From Candidatus Pelagibacter sp. TMED197 (GTDB lineage: Bacteria > Pseudomonadota > Alphaproteobacteria > Pelagibacterales > Pelagibacteraceae), in NCBI GenBank assembly GCA_002169755.1, contig NHIU01000031.1, positions 7,078-18,497 of the forward strand: a stretch of DNA of 11,420 bases, written 5' to 3'. Positions 1 through 6,724 of the stretch are shown here, in pieces. The first letter of the stretch is position 1. Every line of letters starts with the position of its first letter. Under the pieces are notes generated by a model. It had not been told where the DNA came from. It saw only the letters and a list, made by a program, of their open reading frames with translations, and searched no databases. The position numbers and the translations under genes were made by a program.

Positions 1-587
1 GCCCATTTAGGACGCATCATAAAACTTAAAATACTTTTTAAAGTTAATCTTGGTGGTGTAGTAAATCCCCATCTATGATCTCTTTCGCGATTACCGGCTA
101 CAACTGTATCCACTGTTAAACACATTGAATGAAAACCTGAACTTTTGCATCTATCAATTAAATTATCAGTTAAGCCTTTAATTTTATGAATGTAAATTTG
201 AAACATTTTTGGTCCTCCTGATATATTAGATATTTCCTCTATAGAAGAAGTTGACATAGTTGACATACTATAAAAAGTTCCAAATTTTTCAGCAGCTCTA
301 GCGCTAGCCTTATCGCCTTCATGATGAAAAAGTCTTTGCATAGCAACTGGTGATAAAAATAGAGGCATATCAATTTTTTGACCTAAAACTGTTGTAGATA
401 AATCTGGTTGTCCTACACTTGCCAAAATATTTGGAACCAAATCACATTTCGCAAAAGACTCGGTATTTCTCTTTAAAGTTGACTCGTCATCTGAACCTCC
501 GTCAATGTAATGAAATATAGGGGCAGGTAAATTTTTTTTAGCTAATTTTCTAAAATCATCAAAATTATAACAATCTTTCAAATTCAT
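1..587 (-). CDS. lldD: FMN-dependent alpha-hydroxy-acid dehydrogenase, L-lactate dehydrogenase-like (partial, N-terminal ~195 residues)
   Basis: The frame opens at an ATG at 587 (MNLKDCYNFDDF) and runs off the left edge without a stop, so only about half of a usual ~380-residue enzyme is present. Family features are visible: FHYIDGGSDDE at about residues 25-35, PLFLSPVAMQRLFHHEGD at about 75-92, the YSMST strand at 106-110, FQIY at 129-132 (the FMN-site QLY-like motif), and LTVDTVVAGNRERD shortly before the edge. Members of this TIM-barrel family oxidise L-lactate, glycolate or mandelate to the 2-oxo acid and pass electrons to the respiratory chain or O2. The catalytic His/Arg region lies outside the window, so the substrate cannot be fixed; the symbol reflects the commonest annotation. 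The start lies 5 bp after the PagL-like gene's stop, which suggests cotranscription. No clear Shine-Dalgarno is seen. Confidence 0.85.
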   Translation of the reverse strand, partial: MNLKDCYNFDDFRKLAKKNLPAPIFHYIDGGSDDESTLKRNTESFAKCDLVPNILASVGQPDLSTTVLGQKIDMPLFLSPVAMQRLFHHEGDKASARAAEKFGTFYSMSTMSTSSIEEISNISGGPKMFQIYIHKIKGLTDNLIDRCKSSGFHSMCLTVDTVVAGNRERDHRWGFTTPPRLTLKSILSFMMRPKW

Positions 588-592
588 TGTTA

Positions 593-1423
593 TTAAAAGT
601 TTTTAGAAAACGTGATTTGTTGATTATCAGTACCAGGATTTTTATCGCCCCAGTCGTTATTAGAAATGTGGCTGTAACTATAACCTAGTTTTGAATCCTC
701 AAAAATGTCTAATGCTACTTTAATCTCACTTTTAAATTCTAAAACATTTCCTAAATCTTTGCCGTCACCTTTTTCATAATATCCTGGAGCAAAACTTGGT
801 AATATCCGAATAGGTCCAACATTGTACTGCCCTTCGATACCCGTGTACAAATAAAGTGAGCTATCTCCAGTCATAAAGCCTCCAGTTATTGGGGAGAATT
901 TACCTAATGGGGTATTTCTAAATAAATTTGGATTTTTATGTTCTATTCCTAGTAAACTAGTTTGATCATCACCTTCTTTGTCAATCACATCAAAAGTTCC
1001 CGTGTATAATGAAATATCATTAGAGGAAAATTTTTCATTTAAGGGATTTCTTATACTTGCTTCTCTTTTAATCTTTTTTCCATCACTTTTTTTTATTTTA
1101 TCAGCTTCTACTAATTTCTCACAATTCTTACCGGCTTTAATTCCGAAAAAGAATCCTTCGCAAGTTGCTTTTTTGAGTTTTTCCATTGTAGTTCGATTAG
1201 TAGTAGATTGCTCGATTTTATTATTTTTAGCTTTTGCATCTTTTTGTGAAGAAGAATTTTTAATTTTATCACAATTTTTTCCTGCTTTAATTCCAAAGAA
1301 AAAACCATCACAAGTTGCATTTTTCATTTTTTGAATTAAACCACCTTCATTATTTCCTTCAGAAAATGAAGATGTGTTTGTCAAAAAAAAGATTGCTGCA
1401 GAAATTATCAATAATTTTTTCAT
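593..1423 (-). CDS. Predicted secreted/outer-membrane PagL-like lipid A 3-O-deacylase (acyloxyacyl hydrolase family) with duplicated N-terminal Cys-loop motif
   Basis: 276 residues. Residues 1-22 are a signal peptide (MKK, then a hydrophobic stretch). Residues 33-53 and 83-103 carry two near-identical motifs, ATC(D/E)GFFFGIKAGKNC, exactly 50 residues apart, joined by a Lys/Ser/Asn-rich linker. Residues from about 135 to 276 alternate like a small beta-barrel and end in Phe, as outer-membrane proteins do. The C-terminus resembles PagL: a FKSEI strand (230-234), then H252-x-S254-N255 and an acidic residue at D266, 14 after the His. This matches the spacing of the His-Ser-Glu catalytic triad of Pseudomonas PagL, with Asp in place of Glu. 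PagL enzymes remove a 3-O-linked acyl chain from lipid A in the outer membrane. The usual PagL is about 150 residues, so the N-terminal half is extra. Activity is inferred, and the repeat half is unrecognised. It sits 39 bp downstream of ccmH. Confidence 0.6.
   Translation of the reverse strand: MKKLLIISAAIFFLTNTSSFSEGNNEGGLIQKMKNATCDGFFFGIKAGKNCDKIKNSSSQKDAKAKNNKIEQSTTNRTTMEKLKKATCEGFFFGIKAGKNCEKLVEADKIKKSDGKKIKREASIRNPLNEKFSSNDISLYTGTFDVIDKEGDDQTSLLGIEHKNPNLFRNTPLGKFSPITGGFMTGDSSLYLYTGIEGQYNVGPIRILPSFAPGYYEKGDGKDLGNVLEFKSEIKVALDIFEDSKLGYSYSHISNNDWGDKNPGTDNQQITFSKNF
1121..1168 (-). repeat. Cys-loop motif copy 2 (16 codons) in the PagL-like gene
   Basis: Encodes residues 86-101, ATCEGFFFGIKAGKNC, flanked by KLKK and EKLV. 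The protein sequence is kept while silent positions have drifted from copy 1, so this is an old duplication held by selection rather than a recent slippage product. Confidence 0.9.
1271..1318 (-). repeat. Cys-loop motif copy 1 (16 codons) in the PagL-like gene
   Basis: Encodes residues 36-51, ATCDGFFFGIKAGKNC. It is paired with copy 2 at 1121-1168, exactly 50 codons downstream in the gene. The copies differ at 9 of 48 bases; eight changes are synonymous and the ninth swaps Asp for Glu. The flanks are also similar (KMKN before and DKIK after in this copy). Confidence 0.9.
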
Positions 1424-1462
1424 TTTATAAAAAATACTACCTTAATCCAAAAAAGTACACCT

Positions 1463-1840
1463 TCAATTATCTTTAAAATACTTGGCTTTCCTAGTAAATA
1501 AAAAGATAATTAGTCCTCCTAGTAAAAGTACTAGATAAGGTAAAAACCACAGAAAAAAATTATGCTTACTATATGTTGGCTTATAAACGATCCATTCTCC
1601 GTATTTTTCAACCATAAAATCATAAATTTCTCTTTCAGATTTACCGCTTTTAATCTGGTCAACAACTACTAGTTTTATAGTTTGCGCAAATTCTGAATTA
1701 GAGTCAGCGATTGACTGGCCCTGACAAACTAGACAACGTAAATTTTTAAATATCTTATTTGGATCTTCAATTATATTCGAAGCATAAGAAAAACTAAAAC
1801 TAAAAAAAACTAAAAAAATTAATATTTTATTTATCTGCAT
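1463..1840 (-). CDS. ccmH: Cytochrome c-type biogenesis protein CcmH
   Basis: 125 residues, the size of the short single-domain CcmH. A signal peptide ends near A20. The periplasmic three-helix domain holds the diagnostic LRCLVC motif with C36 and C39, followed by GQSIADSNSEFA, and by YGEWIVYKP at about 80-88. One C-terminal membrane helix spans roughly 96-115. CcmH is a thiol-disulfide protein that, with CcmG, keeps the CXXCH cysteines of apocytochrome c reduced and presents them to CcmF for heme attachment. It overlaps the end of ccmG by 14 bp, so translation is probably coupled. It is the last ccm gene of the run; no TPR protein CcmI follows. Confidence 0.96.
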   Translation of the reverse strand: MQINKILIFLVFFSFSFSYASNIIEDPNKIFKNLRCLVCQGQSIADSNSEFAQTIKLVVVDQIKSGKSEREIYDFMVEKYGEWIVYKPTYSKHNFFLWFLPYLVLLLGGLIIFLFTRKAKYFKDN

Positions 1841-2357
1841 TTTTTATAATATCTATAATTTTGTTATATTCAGGAGTAGCGATGGGGCCAATGAATTTTT
1901 CTACAATTACTAATTCTTTATTAACTAAAATACTCTCAGGTATTCCATATATACCAAAGTTGACTGATTGCTTGCCATCCAAATCTTTAACTAAATAATC
2001 ATAAGGGTTCCCAAGCTCATTTATAAATTTTAAGGCATGATCCTTTTTATCTTTAAAATTTATACCCAATAAATTTAAGTTTGTTTCTTTATTTAGTCTT
2101 AGTAAAAAAGGATGTTCTTTTCGACAAGGATTGCACCACGATGCCCAAAAATTAATTAAGGTAAAATCATTTTTTTTTAGTTCTTTTTCTGTAAATAAGT
2201 TTTGATTATTTATGGAATTAAGTTGAATATTTGATAATTTTTGTCCTATTAAGCCTCTCGTATCATAATTAGAATTAGTTTTTAAACTAAAATAAAAAAC
2301 TCCAATAATAAAAACTAAAACTGTAATTATAGATATCTTAATTATTTGTTTTTGCAT
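1827..2357 (-). CDS. ccmG: Thiol:disulfide interchange protein CcmG/DsbE (membrane-anchored thioredoxin)
   Basis: 176 residues, normal for CcmG. An uncleaved membrane anchor spans about residues 7-25, and the rest is a periplasmic thioredoxin fold. The active site is WASWCNPC at 71-78 (C75, C78), followed by RKEHPFL. GIYGIPES at 135-142 contains the cis-proline loop (P140) and the Gly-x-Pro-Glu typical of the CcmG/DsbE branch rather than general thioredoxins. It reduces apocytochrome c or CcmH disulfides, with electrons supplied across the membrane by CcdA or DsbD (not in this window). It overlaps ccmF by 20 bp upstream and ccmH by 14 bp downstream. Confidence 0.96.
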   Translation of the reverse strand: MQKQIIKISIITVLVFIIGVFYFSLKTNSNYDTRGLIGQKLSNIQLNSINNQNLFTEKELKKNDFTLINFWASWCNPCRKEHPFLLRLNKETNLNLLGINFKDKKDHALKFINELGNPYDYLVKDLDGKQSVNFGIYGIPESILVNKELVIVEKFIGPIATPEYNKIIDIIKNADK

Positions 2358-4224
2358 TTTGAAAAAACCTTAAAAAGCCTCCTACAGAAATGAAAAGTGC
2401 TGAAATCCAAATCCACAACATAAATGGTTTTTGTTGAAACTTAATATTATAGTAGTCAGATCTGTCAATATTGCTCATGGTAATATAAATATCTTTTAAA
2501 AACCTGGACTTTATAGAGGCTTCATAGGTAAGTGTACTCGGGTTTTCATAAATTCTTATCTCGGGATTTAAAAATTGATCGATGTTAGTTTGTTTATTGT
2601 TTATTTTAAAATTTCCTACAACAGCTTTATAGTTTTTTGAGTCTTTAAGTTCTAAATCCTGAAATTTAATAGAAAAATTTTCAAACTCTTTTACCTCTCC
2701 CAATTTTAAATTAAAATCTTTTTCGATTGAAAAATTATGGTTTAATCCTATAAACAGTATTAAAAAGCCAAAAGCTGAATGGGAAATTATTCTAGCAAAA
2801 TCAAATTTTTTAATTCTAACTAACTTAATCATGTCTTTAAAGGACGATATAATAAGAAAAATTGACGAGATCACTATTAAATTTGAAAGTATACTATAAC
2901 TTTGAAAAAAATAAATTATTAAAAAATTAATTAATATCGAGCCAGCTAAAATAAGAGTTAGTAGTTTTAAATTATCAAATTTGCTTCTGATCCATTTTGT
3001 TTGGGGGCCTAAAGACATAAAAAATAAAAAAAATATCACAATAGGAATAAGTAAATTATTATAAAAAGGGGGTCCTACTGAAATTTTATGCTCAGAAAGG
3101 ACTTCAGTAAATATAGGATATATAGTGCCTAAAAGAACTGTAACTAAGTAAAAAATCATAAACCAATTGTTCACTAAAATAAAAGTTTCTTTGCTATTAA
3201 CATTGAGGCTATAAAAACTACCTTTAAACTTTTTAAAAAAAAGGAAAACTGATGCAAAAATCATGAAACTCAAAAAAATTAAAATATAAATTCCTCGAGA
3301 AGGGTCATTTGCAAAAGTATGAACAGAATTAAGAATACCAGATCTTACTAAAAAGGTCCCTGTAACACTTAATATAAAAGTTAAAAGACAAAGTATAATT
3401 ACCCAAAAATATAAAATATTTCTTTTTTCCAAAACAATAAGTGAATGAAATAATGCAGTCATTGCAAACCAAGGTAGGAGAGATGCATTTTCGACGGGAT
3501 CCCAGAACCAAAATCCTCCCCAGCCAAGTTCGTAATATGCCCAGACTGAGCCTGTTATAATTCCAAGTGTTTGAAAAGACCAAGACAATAAAACCCAACT
3601 TTTAATTGATTTAGCAAAATTTTTATTTGAATAATTTGAAAGCAAAGAGGCGATTGCAGCAGAAAAATAAATCGATGCACCTACAAAACCAATATATAAT
3701 AACGGAGGATGAATAGCTAAAGCAGGATCTTGTAAAATAGGGTTTAGGCCTAATCCTTCGCTTGGAGTTGGCGTAATAAGACTGAACGGATTTGAATTGA
3801 ATAAAATAAAAAATAAAAATCCAATTATTAAAACGTTTTGAGTCACTAAAGTGTAAATTCTAAAATTTTTTGGATGATTTTTATTCGTGATTAAAAATAT
3901 AAATGAAAATAATATTAAAATAATTATCCATAATAATAAGCTTCCTTCATGGTTTCCCCAGGTACCAGAAATTTTGTAAAAAATAGGTTTTAACGAATGA
4001 GAGTTTTCGTAAACAGTAATTAATGAAAAATCTGAAATGATGAACCCTGCAATTAAAGTAAAAAAGCATATAATTATTAAAGTGCTTTGAATTAAGCAGA
4101 AAGTATAAATTTTTTTACTGATAGAATTATTGTTATTATTCAAATTTTCTAAAGATGAAAATACTATTAGTGAGCTAAAGAGCAAAATTGTAACCAACAA
4201 TATATTCCCAATATTACTTAACAT
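2338..4224 (-). CDS. ccmF: Heme lyase subunit CcmF
   Basis: 628 residues, slightly short of the usual ~650, with many membrane helices. The tryptophan-rich WWD motif lies at about 235-246 ([12 protein letters not shown]). GTWGNHEGS (88-95) and the conserved histidines H172 ([10 protein letters not shown]), H260, H302 (SVHTFA) and H482 are present. Their positions are close to the four heme-ligand histidines of E. coli CcmF (173, 261, 303, 491). A periplasmic domain (about 497-600) precedes the last helix. CcmF takes heme from CcmE and, with CcmH, attaches it to reduced CXXCH motifs of apocytochromes c. It overlaps ccmE by 11 bp and ccmG by 20 bp. No frameshift or missing key residue is visible. 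Confidence 0.97.
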   Translation of the reverse strand: MLSNIGNILLVTILLFSSLIVFSSLENLNNNNNSISKKIYTFCLIQSTLIIICFFTLIAGFIISDFSLITVYENSHSLKPIFYKISGTWGNHEGSLLLWIIILILFSFIFLITNKNHPKNFRIYTLVTQNVLIIGFLFFILFNSNPFSLITPTPSEGLGLNPILQDPALAIHPPLLYIGFVGASIYFSAAIASLLSNYSNKNFAKSIKSWVLLSWSFQTLGIITGSVWAYYELGWGGFWFWDPVENASLLPWFAMTALFHSLIVLEKRNILYFWVIILCLLTFILSVTGTFLVRSGILNSVHTFANDPSRGIYILIFLSFMIFASVFLFFKKFKGSFYSLNVNSKETFILVNNWFMIFYLVTVLLGTIYPIFTEVLSEHKISVGPPFYNNLLIPIVIFFLFFMSLGPQTKWIRSKFDNLKLLTLILAGSILINFLIIYFFQSYSILSNLIVISSIFLIISSFKDMIKLVRIKKFDFARIISHSAFGFLILFIGLNHNFSIEKDFNLKLGEVKEFENFSIKFQDLELKDSKNYKAVVGNFKINNKQTNIDQFLNPEIRIYENPSTLTYEASIKSRFLKDIYITMSNIDRSDYYNIKFQQKPFMLWIWISALFISVGGFLRFFQNAKTNN

Positions 4225-4642
4225 TTTGTTCCATTATATTTTTTAACTCAGGTGGCATATAATTCTCATCGTGTTTTGCTAAAATTCTATCCGCAAGAAA
4301 ATATTTCTTATCTCTAAGTTTTCCTTCAGCCACTACCCCTTTACCCTCTGCAAAAAGATTTGGAACTGTACCAGAATAGCTTACAACGATTTCATTTTTG
4401 AAATCAGTGATAATGAATTTTATTTCTTTATTATTTATTTGAAGCGAGTCCGTTTTAACCATGCCTCCAACTCTTATTTTTTTACTAAAAATTATATCTT
4501 GTTTAAGTTTAATGTCTGTCGGGGACTGAAAATAAAGAATATTGCTTTTTAGAGACTGAAGAATAAAAAAAATTCCAACAAAGCTAATCAGTAAAAACAA
4601 ACTTAAAAAAGATATTCTCTTTTTTACTTTTTTTGTAAGCAT
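4214..4642 (-). CDS. ccmE: Periplasmic heme chaperone CcmE
   Basis: 142 residues, typical length. One N-terminal signal-anchor helix (about 11-30) follows a lysine-rich start. The rest is the OB-fold domain with RVGGMVK (57-63), [14 protein letters not shown] (94-107) and the signature HDENY at 124-128. H124 is the residue that binds heme covalently and Y128 is the conserved nearby ligand; MPPE follows. CcmE receives heme through CcmC/CcmD and hands it to CcmF. It starts 9 bp after ccmD and overlaps the start of ccmF by 11 bp. Confidence 0.97.
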   Translation of the reverse strand: MLTKKVKKRISFLSLFLLISFVGIFFILQSLKSNILYFQSPTDIKLKQDIIFSKKIRVGGMVKTDSLQINNKEIKFIITDFKNEIVVSYSGTVPNLFAEGKGVVAEGKLRDKKYFLADRILAKHDENYMPPELKNIMEQNVK

Positions 4643-4651
4643 TGAAATGCT

Positions 4652-4891
4652 TTAGATAGACTTATTGTATGAGGCAAACACTCGAGTAGCGACTTTAGAT
4701 TTTTCTAAAACCAATTTTCTTTTTGCCACAGAAAGCTTTGTAAGCTCTTTAGCAAAATCCTTTTCATGCTTTTTCATAGTTTTGTAAGTTTTATAGTAAG
4801 TTGCTCCACAGGCTAAAATAGTAATTATAAAAGAAGACCATACAAATAAGCCATATCCATTCATAATAAAAAAATTTTGTATCAGATTCAT
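4652..4891 (-). CDS. ccmD: Heme exporter accessory protein CcmD
   Basis: 79 residues: one membrane helix (about 14-33) preceded by MNGYGLFVWSSF, which is the usual CcmD signature, then a charged Lys/Glu-rich cytoplasmic tail with helical, possibly coiled-coil character. CcmD tethers CcmC and holo-CcmE and helps release heme-loaded CcmE. It is somewhat longer than many CcmD proteins because of the tail. The start codon overlaps the ccmC stop as ATGA (4 bp), and ccmE follows after 9 bp. The sequence itself is poorly conserved in this family; the position between ccmC and ccmE makes the call firm. Confidence 0.9.
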   Translation of the reverse strand: MNLIQNFFIMNGYGLFVWSSFIITILACGATYYKTYKTMKKHEKDFAKELTKLSVAKRKLVLEKSKVATRVFASYNKSI

Positions 4892-5595
4892 ATTCTTTTT
4901 ATGTTTCTTTTCTTCATCTTAATGATTTCTGTCTTGTATTTCATTAGAAAAATTAACGCACAGTACAGTAAGAAAACTAATAACATCAACATTAATGGCA
5001 CTAACATTGAGGAATGTATTGAGCTAGCACCATCTATTTTTATACTAGCAGGTTGGTGAAGCGTGTTCCACCAATCCACAGAATACTTAATAATTGGAAT
5101 ATTAATCAAACCTACAATAGCAATGATATTAGATATCTTCGAAGCGTTAGCTTCATCAGCAATCATTTTATGCGAAAAAATATATAATAAATAAAAAATA
5201 GCAAGAATTACCATCGAAGTAATCCTCGCATCCCATACCCACCAAGTTCCCCAAGTAGGCTGCCCCCAAAGTGATCCAGTTATAATTGCTAGACATGTGA
5301 AAAGTAAACCAATTGGAGCAACACTCTTACCAATCAAAATGAAATTTTTTATTTTAAAAATATTATTAAATATTGATAACAAGGCCAAACAAACAAATGA
5401 TCCTAAACCTATCCAGGCAGCTGGGACATGTACATACATAATTCTTACACTATCACCCTGTAAATAATCTGGGGGTGAAAATATTAAAGCAAAAGTAAGA
5501 GCAATAATTAAAAGTATAAAGAAAACTGAGTTTATAAAATTAATTATTTTTTCAATTAAATGAAAAATTTTACTTGGATTTATCAAATCAAACAT
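4888..5595 (-). CDS. ccmC: Heme exporter/heme handling protein CcmC
   Basis: 235 residues with six likely membrane helices, normal for CcmC. The WWD heme-handling motif is at 115-122 (WGTWWVWD), followed by ARITS. The two conserved periplasmic histidines that ligate heme are H56 (YVHVPAAW) and H180 (TLHQPAS). CcmC loads heme onto H124 of CcmE. It is the first gene of the ccm run and lies 183 bp downstream of hspQ, so the operon promoter should lie in that gap. A TATAGT at 5608-5613 (minus strand) could be a -10 with a very short leader, but I see no convincing -35 for it. Confidence 0.97.
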   Translation of the reverse strand: MFDLINPSKIFHLIEKIINFINSVFFILLIIALTFALIFSPPDYLQGDSVRIMYVHVPAAWIGLGSFVCLALLSIFNNIFKIKNFILIGKSVAPIGLLFTCLAIITGSLWGQPTWGTWWVWDARITSMVILAIFYLLYIFSHKMIADEANASKISNIIAIVGLINIPIIKYSVDWWNTLHQPASIKIDGASSIHSSMLVPLMLMLLVFLLYCALIFLMKYKTEIIKMKKRNIKRI

Positions 5596-5643
5596 TTTTT
5601 TATGATTACTATAACATTAATTTTAAGTGAAGAGACATAATGA

Positions 5644-5699
5644 GCCTAATTGAGAATTGAGAGGGAGTAAAAGAAGTATAAGTTAATCCCCAATTAGGC
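5644..5699 (-). promoter_or_regulatory. 9-bp inverted repeat in the ccm upstream region
   Basis: On the plus strand the left arm is GCCTAATTG at 5644-5652 and the right arm is CAATTAGGC at 5691-5699, a perfect match around a 38-base interior. In a minus-strand transcript this would close a stem-loop about 50 bases before the ccmC start. A TATACT (minus strand, 5675-5680) lies between the arms, so as DNA the repeat flanks a possible -10 element. It is too spread out, and lacks the following U-run, for a standard terminator. The role is not known. Confidence 0.45.
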
Positions 5700-5720
5700 A
5701 ACAACAACAAAATTTAACCT

Positions 5721-5739
5721 AAATCTATGTCATAGATTT
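5721..5739. promoter_or_regulatory. 19-bp perfect palindrome, candidate operator or small hairpin
   Basis: AAATCTATG, one central base, then CATAGATTT: nine bases each side match exactly. It lies 39 bp after the hspQ stop and about 125 bp before ccmC. The size and compactness resemble a binding site for a dimeric regulator. As RNA it gives a 7-bp stem with a 5-base loop, but it is AT-rich and not followed by a U-run, so terminator function is doubtful. Confidence 0.45.
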
Positions 5740-5778
5740 GAGAGAATAATGTTTAATTTTAGGCAGTTAGAATGAAAT

Positions 5779-6102
5779 TTAATTAGAAGGCTTAAAATAG
5801 TTAGAACCTCTTTTTCCTGAGAAAATTTCTTCAATTAATGGATGCTTCACTGGTTCTTTAGATTTATCTAATAACAAGTTTTGTTCGGAGACATACGCTT
5901 CATATGTTACGTCATTACTTTCAGCTAAAAGATGATAGAAAGGTTGATCTTTTCTTGGTCTGACGTCTTTAGGTATAGACTCATACCATTCTTCTGAATT
6001 GTTAAACTCGAAATCTACATCATAGATCACCCCTCTAAAATCAAAATGTCTATGCCTAACAACTTCACCTATTGAAAATTTTGCACTATTTGTTGATCGC
6101 AT
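5779..6102 (-). CDS. hspQ: Heat shock protein HspQ (hemimethylated-DNA-binding/YccV family)
   Basis: 107 residues, matching the ~105-residue family. The conserved core is visible: AKFSIGEVVRHRHFDFRGVIYDVD at the N-terminus, KDQPFYHLLAE at about 51-61, and TYEAYVSEQNLL at about 66-77, a small beta-barrel. In enterobacteria HspQ promotes turnover of mutant DnaA and acts as a specificity enhancer for Lon protease; the older name comes from binding hemimethylated DNA. No membrane segment or signal is present. It is divergent from yciB across a 76-bp AT-rich gap. I see no heat-shock sigma-type promoter there. It lies on the same strand as the ccm genes but 183 bp away, so it is probably a separate unit. 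Confidence 0.93.
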   Translation of the reverse strand: MRSTNSAKFSIGEVVRHRHFDFRGVIYDVDFEFNNSEEWYESIPKDVRPRKDQPFYHLLAESNDVTYEAYVSEQNLLLDKSKEPVKHPLIEEIFSGKRGSNYFKPSN

Positions 6103-6178
6103 ACTTAATAATTAATATTTTTTTAATTAAAATCAATATCTAATTTAATAAAATTTTGTAATATGTTAGAGTTTTAAT

Positions 6179-6724
6179 GTGAATAAGTCATTTTTAAAAT
6201 TTATAGCTGACTTTGGCCCATTATTAATTTTTTTTACTATATATTATAAAAGCGGGAATAACTTAATTGTTGCGATACCTCCATTAATTTTTGCAACGAT
6301 TGTTGCGGTTGCAGTTGTTTATTGGGTTGAAAAAAAAATACCCTATATTCCTTTAGTTGGAGGAGTAGTTATCTCTTTATTCGGTGGATTGACATTATAT
6401 TTTAACAATCCAGTTTTTTTATACATGAAGCCAACAATTATTAATATAATCTTTGCTATTACTTTAATCATTGGAAAAATTTTTTTCAAAAAAAATTTGT
6501 TAAAGTTATTTTTTAAATCAGCTTTTCAATTAAATGAAGAGGGTTGGGATAAATTAAATTTTAGATGGGCATACTTTTTTATTTTTTTAGCAATTCTAAA
6601 TGAAGTTGTTTGGAGAACTCAGCCTGAAACTACCTGGGTTAATTTTAAAGTATGGGGAATAATTCCCATTACTTTTATCTTTACAGCACTGCAGTTGCCA
6701 ATGATAAATAAACATAAAATATGA
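6179..6724 (+). CDS. yciB: YciB/IspZ inner-membrane protein (intracellular septation protein A family)
   Basis: 181 residues, the usual family length, with about five membrane helices. Family landmarks: DFGPLLIFF at 11-19, YMKPTIIN at 82-89, GWDKLNFRWAYFF at 122-134, LNEVVWR at 140-146, and WVNFKVWGIIPITFIF at 153-168. YciB is a cell-envelope protein linked to septation and envelope integrity; its biochemical role is unsettled. The start is GTG at 6179. The overlapping upstream ATG at 6177 is immediately followed by TGA in its own frame, and no in-frame ATG gives a better N-terminus. A weak AGAG (6168-6171) could serve as ribosome-binding site. Its stop overlaps the next gene as ATGA. Confidence 0.93.
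   Translation: MNKSFLKFIADFGPLLIFFTIYYKSGNNLIVAIPPLIFATIVAVAVVYWVEKKIPYIPLVGGVVISLFGGLTLYFNNPVFLYMKPTIINIIFAITLIIGKIFFKKNLLKLFFKSAFQLNEEGWDKLNFRWAYFFIFLAILNEVVWRTQPETTWVNFKVWGIIPITFIFTALQLPMINKHKI

Noticed and set aside
1111..1320. 69-codon minus-strand frame overlapping the repeat region
   Set aside because: Shifted frame of the PagL-like gene. It raised the question of a frameshift, but the main frame has signal peptide, both motifs and the barrel in one piece.
978..1334. 118-codon plus-strand open frame with two similar hydrophobic segments
   Set aside because: It is antisense to the PagL-like gene; the internal similarity is only the reverse reading of the duplicated Cys-loop motif. No ribosome-binding site or family match.
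3329..3598. 89-codon minus-strand open frame inside ccmF
   Set aside because: Alternate frame of the conserved WWD region of ccmF; no independent evidence.
4877..5059. 60-codon plus-strand open frame
   Set aside because: Antisense to the 3' end of ccmC, hydrophobic only because it mirrors a membrane protein's codons.
5608..5613. TATAGT as the ccm operon -10
   Set aside because: Well placed before ccmC but without a -35 at 15-18 bp, and such hexamers are common in AT-rich DNA; mentioned under ccmC only.
5596..5778. Possible known structured RNA (tmRNA, SRP RNA, 6S RNA or riboswitch)
   Set aside because: The gap has inverted repeats, but I find no SRP GGAAGC-type core, no tmRNA tag frame and no riboswitch core that I recognise; left as unexplained structure.
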